Shown here: positions 27,320 to 32,681 of the stretch, piece after piece
Layout: each line of letters begins with the position of its first letter
Numbering within the stretch: the stretch's first letter is position 1
Source: an uncultured Lachnospiraceae bacterium
GTDB taxonomy: Bacteria; Bacillota; Clostridia; Lachnospirales; Lachnospiraceae
Length of the DNA stretch: 32,681 nucleotides
Reading direction: 5' to 3'
NCBI GenBank assembly: GCA_947589455.1
Contig: CANQCD010000010.1
Span: 1-32,681 of the forward strand
The notes under the pieces: generated by a model
Seen by the model: the letters and a program-made list of their open reading frames with translations, nothing else
What the model was told of the DNA's origin: nothing
The model's database searches: none
Program-made: the position numbers and the translations under genes

Positions 27320-29272
27320 TTATTTTTCTATATAACCCCTGTCCTTTAGATATTCAACGATCCGGAGGATTAAATCAACCCTCTTAAACGGCGTGATCAG
27401 ATAAAACCCATCCACATACTCCGCAATTCTGCTGATAATATCCGCCGATATCCGGAAGGCGAGCGCCTCTCCTTCCTCTCTGTCCTTCCCCTCGTAGCGG
27501 CGGATGATTTCTTCCGCCACCTCAATCCCTGCCATCTCATGATTCATAAACAGCGCGTTCCTATGGCTGACGACCGGCATCACTCCGCCCAGGATTTTCA
27601 CCGGAAGTTCTTCCCGCGCTCGCTGCAGGTTTTTTAATCCCCTCTCTGAAAGTACCGGCTGTGTAAACAAAACAGAGACGCCGTTTTCTATTTTCTTTCT
27701 GGCATGGGCAAGCTGCGGCTCAAACTGCAGGGCATTAATATTTAATGCGCCAGACACCATAAATGGATTCTCGCCAAATACTTCCTCATTTAATGACCGG
27801 ATATGCCTTGCCAGAACGGCCGAATTGTAACTAAAAACCGTTTTTATCTCGTCTCGGGCTGCCGTAGGCACCGGATCGCCAGTCACAGTCAGGACATTAT
27901 TCACCCCTTCTACATTCAGCCCCAAAAGAAGCGCCTTTGTCGCATTCCGGTTCCTGTCACGGCATGTCATGTGCGGAATTGCCGTAAGTCCCAATTCCCT
28001 TGTTACCTTACAGGCAAGAATACTGCTGTCAATCCGCGCCTTGGCAATCGGACAATCCGCGATGTCAATCGCATCCACACCCGCATGTTGGTATCTCGCC
28101 GCCCCTTCCATAAAAAAAGCAATATCCGGGTCTAGCGGTGGATCCAGTTCCACGACAACTGCCTTCCGCCCGGCAAACAGTTTTTCGGCAAATCGGTTTT
28201 TGGGATTATCCCATCCCTCTCTCGCATAGGCGACATCGCTTCCCTGCCCCGCAGAGGAAAAAAAGCCAGACTTTTCTGCCATCCTGTCTCCCGGCTGTTC
28301 CACGGAAATAGTGCCAGACTTTTGTCCCGTCCTGCCTTTCTGCTGTTCCACGGAAATAGTGCCGGACTTTTGTCCCGTCCCGTCTTTCTGCTGTTCCATA
28401 GAAAAAGTGCCAGGCTGTTCCGCTGTCCTGTTTATCTGGGATACTGTTTCCGCAATATCGTCAGGAGAAGTCCCGCAGCAGCCGCCGACCATCTGCGCTC
28501 CGCACTGTGCCAGCTTTGCCAATACCGATCCAAAATACCCGCTGTTTTTCCCATAATACATACGGCTGCCAAGCAGTGCCGGATAACCGGCATTTGGCAT
28601 AACCGTTAAATACTTTCTTATCCTGGCGCTGTCAAGTCCCGAAACCAGCTCCAAAAGATGCTTTGGCCCGGAAATACAGTTAAAACCGACTGCATCAATC
28701 TCTGCCACATCCTGAAGGTCCCAGAAAAGATGCTTCGCCAGGAAACCACTCCTTGTATACCCTTCTGGAGAAGCTGCAAACGACACAGCAAAAAAAGCTT
28801 CCGGCGCTTTACTCTTAATATAGCCTGCTATCTCCCCCAAAGCTTCCTTTGTCTCCATTGTCTCAAACAGGAAATTCTCTGCGCCGCAATCCAGGAACAC
28901 ATCAACTATCTTTTTGTACTCCTGAAAAAGAGCCCCCTCTTCTTCCAAAAGAACCGGACCAACATCCGCAAAAACAAACCGTTCCCCCTCCGCCTGCTCT
29001 GCGGCACGCGCTGCAATCTGCCACGCTGCGCGGATTATCTTCTCATAATTTTCTTCTCCCTGGAGCGGGGCATTTGCCAAAAAAGTATTTGTCTTGATCG
29101 CCACAGCGCCCGCCGCCAGGTATTTTTCATGGATTTCCTGAATCCATTGCGGATGCGACAGATTAGAAAGCTCACAGTCTTTCCCCTGACCCGGATGACA
29201 ATCCGCTAAATAGGTGCCCATTGCCCCGTCAAAAACTAAAATATGCTCTTCCAGATATGTTCTTATGCTCAT
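27320..29272 (-). CDS. Bifunctional homocysteine S-methyltransferase/methylenetetrahydrofolate reductase
   Basis: MSIRTYLEEHILVFDGAMGTYL; GFNCISGP; VGGCCGTSPDDI; then MTHFR-like VVVELDPPLDPD...HMTCRDRN...LTVTGDP. Confidence 0.9.
   Translation of the reverse strand: MSIRTYLEEHILVFDGAMGTYLADCHPGQGKDCELSNLSHPQWIQEIHEKYLAAGAVAIKTNTFLANAPLQGEENYEKIIRAAWQIAARAAEQAEGERFVFADVGPVLLEEEGALFQEYKKIVDVFLDCGAENFLFETMETKEALGEIAGYIKSKAPEAFFAVSFAASPEGYTRSGFLAKHLFWDLQDVAEIDAVGFNCISGPKHLLELVSGLDSARIRKYLTVMPNAGYPALLGSRMYYGKNSGYFGSVLAKLAQCGAQMVGGCCGTSPDDIAETVSQINRTAEQPGTFSMEQQKDGTGQKSGTISVEQQKGRTGQKSGTISVEQPGDRMAEKSGFFSSAGQGSDVAYAREGWDNPKNRFAEKLFAGRKAVVVELDPPLDPDIAFFMEGAARYQHAGVDAIDIADCPIAKARIDSSILACKVTRELGLTAIPHMTCRDRNRNATKALLLGLNVEGVNNVLTVTGDPVPTAARDEIKTVFSYNSAVLARHIRSLNEEVFGENPFMVSGALNINALQFEPQLAHARKKIENGVSVLFTQPVLSERGLKNLQRAREELPVKILGGVMPVVSHRNALFMNHEMAGIEVAEEIIRRYEGKDREEGEALAFRISADIISRIAEYVDGFYLITPFKRVDLILRIVEYLKDRGYIEK
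28262..28414. repeat. 48-bp in-frame tandem repeat (3 copies) in the interdomain linker
   Basis: GTFSMEQQKDGTGQKS / GTISVEQQKGRTGQKS / GTISVEQPGDRMAEKS. Confidence 0.88.
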
Positions 29273-29389
29273 GTAACCTCTCTCCTGAACTGTCTTGCCA
29301 AATAACGGTAACGCAACAGCCTGTCCTGTCAATATGCTACTGTATTCGGATGATTTCTGCGCTGTCCAAAACCGCCTTTTACAGTAAAG

Positions 29390-30217
29390 TTACTGATTCC
29401 CTGTTATTTTTATCAAATGTTGCAGCAGGAAAAACAGGCAAAACGCTGCAAGATGCACCAACACTACACTGGCGCCTGCCGGCATTGCCGACTGATAGGA
29501 AATAACCATTCCAATACAAAAACAGACAACGGCCAGACAACCGGAACATAAGACAACGCCTCGAAAACTCCGAAACAGCCGTATGGAAGTCAGGGAAGGA
29601 AAAATCACCAGGCTCGAAATAAGCAGCGCGCCCATCATCTGCATTCCCAAAACAATCGTAACTGCTGTTAAAATAGCAATCATACTGTTAAAAAATCCAG
29701 TCTTTACCCCAGTTGCCTTCGCAAAATTCTCATCAAAAGTCACAGTAAAAATCTGATGATAAAAAAAGACAAACAAAAACAATACAACAACTGATAAGAA
29801 AACGCTTAAAATAACATCCTCCCGCGTCATAACTAAAATACTTCCAAACATATAACTGCTGACATCCATCGTCATGCCAGTGGTAAGCGACGTCACACTG
29901 ACGCCAATTGCAAGCGCTGACGCCGAGACAACAGCAATCGCCGCATCTGATTTCATAAAACCTTTTTCTGTCATGCGCAAAAGCAAAAATGCAGCGCACA
30001 CCACGATTGGAATCGAGACAAACAGCGGCGCTGCGTTGCAGGCAAGCGCAATGCACAGCGCCGCATAAGAAACATGAGACAAGCCATCACCTATCATGGA
30101 ATACTGCTTTAATACAAGGCTGACTCCCAAAAGCGCCGCACATAAAGAAACCAGGATTCCCACAATGAATGCCCTGGCAATAAAGGGATACGCAAACATC
30201 TCAACGATACTGTCCAT
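29390..30217 (-). CDS. Metal (Zn/Mn) ABC transporter permease, ZnuB-like
   Basis: MDSIVEMFAYPFIARAFIVGILVSLCAALLGVSLVLKQYSMIGDGLSHVSYAALCIAL; start after SD ggaggattaag. Confidence 0.9.
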   Translation of the reverse strand: MDSIVEMFAYPFIARAFIVGILVSLCAALLGVSLVLKQYSMIGDGLSHVSYAALCIALACNAAPLFVSIPIVVCAAFLLLRMTEKGFMKSDAAIAVVSASALAIGVSVTSLTTGMTMDVSSYMFGSILVMTREDVILSVFLSVVVLFLFVFFYHQIFTVTFDENFAKATGVKTGFFNSMIAILTAVTIVLGMQMMGALLISSLVIFPSLTSIRLFRSFRGVVLCSGCLAVVCFCIGMVISYQSAMPAGASVVLVHLAAFCLFFLLQHLIKITGNQ

Positions 30218-30221
30218 CTTA

Positions 30222-30337
30222 ATCCTCCATTCCAAGCGAATCGATTTGCTTTGCGTATGTATTCGCTCTGTAAATTTATTCGCTTCGCGTATGTATTCGC
30301 TTTGTAAATTTATTCGCTTTGCGCTTTTTATGCGATG
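30222..30337. repeat. 17/34-bp tandem repeat related to the 25896..26065 array
   Basis: cgtatgtattcgctYtgtaaatttattcgcttYg units between ccattccaagcgaat and ctttttatgcgat. Confidence 0.8.
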
Positions 30338-30408
30338 GGATGCCATCAAAACACGCATGGCTTTCTCATCAGAACCGGCTCTGCCTGCTTTTTATAATGC
30401 CATTCTTG

Positions 30409-31131
30409 CTATTTTCTGTCCGAAAAAATATCAGAATATTCCGAGTCCATATATTTTTCTACTGAACCATAAAAATAATCGCCGTCATTTAAATGTAAAA
30501 TATAATCTGCCTGGGAAACGGCGCTGCGGATATCATGTGTTACCATCACAACCGCCATCCCTTCTTCATGGAGCATCTCTAAATTTTCATACAAGCTCTC
30601 TGCCGCCATCGGGTCAAGTCCCGTCGCCGGCTCATCCAAGACCAGGATCGCCCCCGCCGCACACAACGCCCGCGCCAGCAGGACACGCTGTTGCTGTCCA
30701 CCGGACAGATTAGCATAACAGGCATTCGCAAACTGCTCCATCCCAAGCTTTTTTAACTGTTTCCACGCAATTTTTTTCTCATCTGCCCGGAAAAACGGGC
30801 TCTTTCTTTTCCTGTTCAAAAAACCGGACAGCACAACCTCCATGACACTTGCCGGAAACTGCCTCTGTATCTGTGTCTGCTGTGGCAGATAACCAATCGC
30901 CCCCTGACGGATGGCATCATCTAAGACAACTTCCCCTTTTACCGGTTTGATCAACCCTAATATTGTTTTTAGCAACGTACTTTTGCCCGAGCCATTTTCA
31001 CCGACGACACAGACATAATCCCCCGCAGCAACCTGAAAATAAAAATGCTCTATAATTGCCTGATTGTCATATCCTAAACTGGCATCCTCACAAAAAATCA
31101 GGTATTTTTTTTCTTTTTCACGTCCACTCAT
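30409..31131 (-). CDS. Metal ABC transporter ATP-binding protein, ZnuC-like
   Basis: MSGREKEKKYLIFCEDASLGYDNQAI; Walker A GENGSGKST; NLSGGQQQRVLLARAL; LVLDEPATGLDP. Confidence 0.92.
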   Translation of the reverse strand: MSGREKEKKYLIFCEDASLGYDNQAIIEHFYFQVAAGDYVCVVGENGSGKSTLLKTILGLIKPVKGEVVLDDAIRQGAIGYLPQQTQIQRQFPASVMEVVLSGFLNRKRKSPFFRADEKKIAWKQLKKLGMEQFANACYANLSGGQQQRVLLARALCAAGAILVLDEPATGLDPMAAESLYENLEMLHEEGMAVVMVTHDIRSAVSQADYILHLNDGDYFYGSVEKYMDSEYSDIFSDRK

Positions 31132-31169
31132 ACTAATCCCCATTTCTACTGAGCAAGTCCTGTCCGCTC

Positions 31170-31217
31170 TTGCGACTTGTCGCAAAGATAGCGATACACC
31201 ATTGCAGGCGCAATGGT
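31170..31217 (-). promoter_or_regulatory. Leader hairpins upstream of the ZnuC-like gene
   Basis: TTGCGAC-TT-GTCGCAA (31170-31185) and ACCATTGC-AGGC-GCAATGGT (31198-31217). Confidence 0.5.
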
Positions 31218-31304
31218 AAGAAAGCTGCGCGATTTTTCAATCTCCCCTTCGCTTTCTTTTAATATCTGCCCACTATGGATACAATTTATATTGTCCCAAG
31301 ATAA

Positions 31305-32579
31305 CTATTTGCCATTGCTTTCTATATAATATGCCTTTGCGCCATGACATGGAAGTTCCGCAATAATGGATTTTTCCGCGGTAATCTTCTCCCCGCTCCA
31401 AAGTTCTGTCCCGAAAACCGGCTCATAAATTTCCACATCCTCCAGAGGGATTTCTATCTTTCCAGACTCCTGTCCAGTATGAAAAACTGCCAGATAGGAA
31501 CCGCCCTCTGCACTGACGGCTGTCCATAAAATATATTCTGCACCATCTTGTTCTCTGCGCCACACCTGATGGGAATGTCTCGCATTCCGGTGCATCTTCA
31601 AAATTTCTTCGTTAGTTACCAGAGACAATGTAAATTCGTCAAACCCGGTCAATTCGCCGCCAATCATAAGTGGAGAACGGAAAATACTCCACAGCGTCAT
31701 CATAGTAATCTGCTCTGCCCTGGTAAACTTTGTCCGGTTTGCCTTATCATAATCCTGCAGGATTGGACCAATCGGCAGCATATCCGCGTCCGGCCAGTGG
31801 CCTGCGCCGGTATGGGTACACCATTTTTCTGCACGCTCAAACATATGATACAATGCTTCCCAATTATCCCAGAAATCATCTGTTATACGCCACATATCAG
31901 CCGTTCTTTTATATAACTCCGCCTTCTCTAACAGAGCCGGTCCCGGCGACAAACTCAATATCATATCCCGCCCGCAGTTTCTCAGACAGCTGCTAAGAAG
32001 GAGCAACTCCCCCTCCTCGTGCGGCAACTCCCTTGCAATATCATCACATTTGACCAGATCAACTCCCCAGGAAGCATATAGTTCAAAAAGACTCTGATAA
32101 TACTCCTTTGCCCCGTCTTTTCCTTCATCTACGCCATACATATCTGTATTCCAGGAACAGATGCTTGACATCTTTGCAATCTCTCTTGCCGTCTTCTCAG
32201 TGCCCAAAATAGCAGCATTTCTGTGTACTGCCTGCCTTGGTATCCCACGCATGATATGGATGCCAAATTTTAACCCCAGCGAATGCACATACTCCGCCAA
32301 CGGCGCAAAACCTTTTCCTCCTGCTGAAGACGGAAATCTGTTTTCTGCTGGAATCAGCCTGGAATACTCATCCATACAAAGTTCGGTAAAATTATGGTAT
32401 TCATGATTTTGAGCTGTCGGCTCCGCCCACTGGATATCTACGACAATATATTCCCATCCGTATTGTTTTAAATGCTCTGCCATATACGCCGCATTCTTCC
32501 GCACAGTCTCTTCATCAACAGCGGCGCCATAGCAGTCCCAGCTGTTCCATCCCATCGGAGCATTTCTCCTGTCCATCAC
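31305..32579 (-). CDS. GH27 alpha-galactosidase-like glycoside hydrolase
   Basis: APMGWNSWDCYGAAVDEETV; YIVVDIQWAEP; VDLVKCDDIA; MWRITDDFWDNWE; LWSIFRSPLMIGGEL. Confidence 0.9.
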   Translation of the reverse strand: MMDRRNAPMGWNSWDCYGAAVDEETVRKNAAYMAEHLKQYGWEYIVVDIQWAEPTAQNHEYHNFTELCMDEYSRLIPAENRFPSSAGGKGFAPLAEYVHSLGLKFGIHIMRGIPRQAVHRNAAILGTEKTAREIAKMSSICSWNTDMYGVDEGKDGAKEYYQSLFELYASWGVDLVKCDDIARELPHEEGELLLLSSCLRNCGRDMILSLSPGPALLEKAELYKRTADMWRITDDFWDNWEALYHMFERAEKWCTHTGAGHWPDADMLPIGPILQDYDKANRTKFTRAEQITMMTLWSIFRSPLMIGGELTGFDEFTLSLVTNEEILKMHRNARHSHQVWRREQDGAEYILWTAVSAEGGSYLAVFHTGQESGKIEIPLEDVEIYEPVFGTELWSGEKITAEKSIIAELPCHGAKAYYIESNGK

Positions 32580-32681
32580 CTTGATCTCCTTTCAACCTTG
32601 AATATTTGTAGGCGTTTGCGAAACGCCACAAGCCGCATGAATACGGCATTTTTTTGTTGCTAAAGTCAAAAATCTCCTCAC

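Overview
This 32.7 kb window looks like a Lachnospiraceae/Clostridia-type chromosome, with most genes on the minus strand. Identified by motif reading only (no database search): a MetH-like homocysteine S-methyltransferase that becomes chimeric at the window edge; a holin-like type I toxin; a frameshifted GNAT remnant; a small orphan gene between direct repeats; a four-gene module (anchored solute-binding protein, Cys/His sensor-like protein, fused two-half ABC-2 permease, ATPase); two ABC-F genes; an amidohydrolase/purine nucleoside phosphorylase/AbiEi-like operon; a heterodimeric ABC exporter; a GlgX/pullulanase-like GH13 protein; a GT2; a LytTR/GHKL two-component system; two identical tRNA-Gln; a homocysteine methyltransferase/MTHFR; a metal ABC transporter (ZnuBC-like); and a GH27 protein. 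Strongest observations: (1) the GH13 protein appears to have lost every catalytic residue plus the domain-B segment; (2) the MetH domain is fused in frame to a zinc-ribbon-like segment; (3) an AbiEi-like regulator without AbiEii is coupled by TAATG to a purine nucleoside phosphorylase, with a 16-bp perfect inverted repeat upstream; (4) ABC-F genes have unusual leaders, one encoding a short basic peptide; (5) tandem-repeat and hairpin leader cassettes recur just upstream of start codons on the minus strand.
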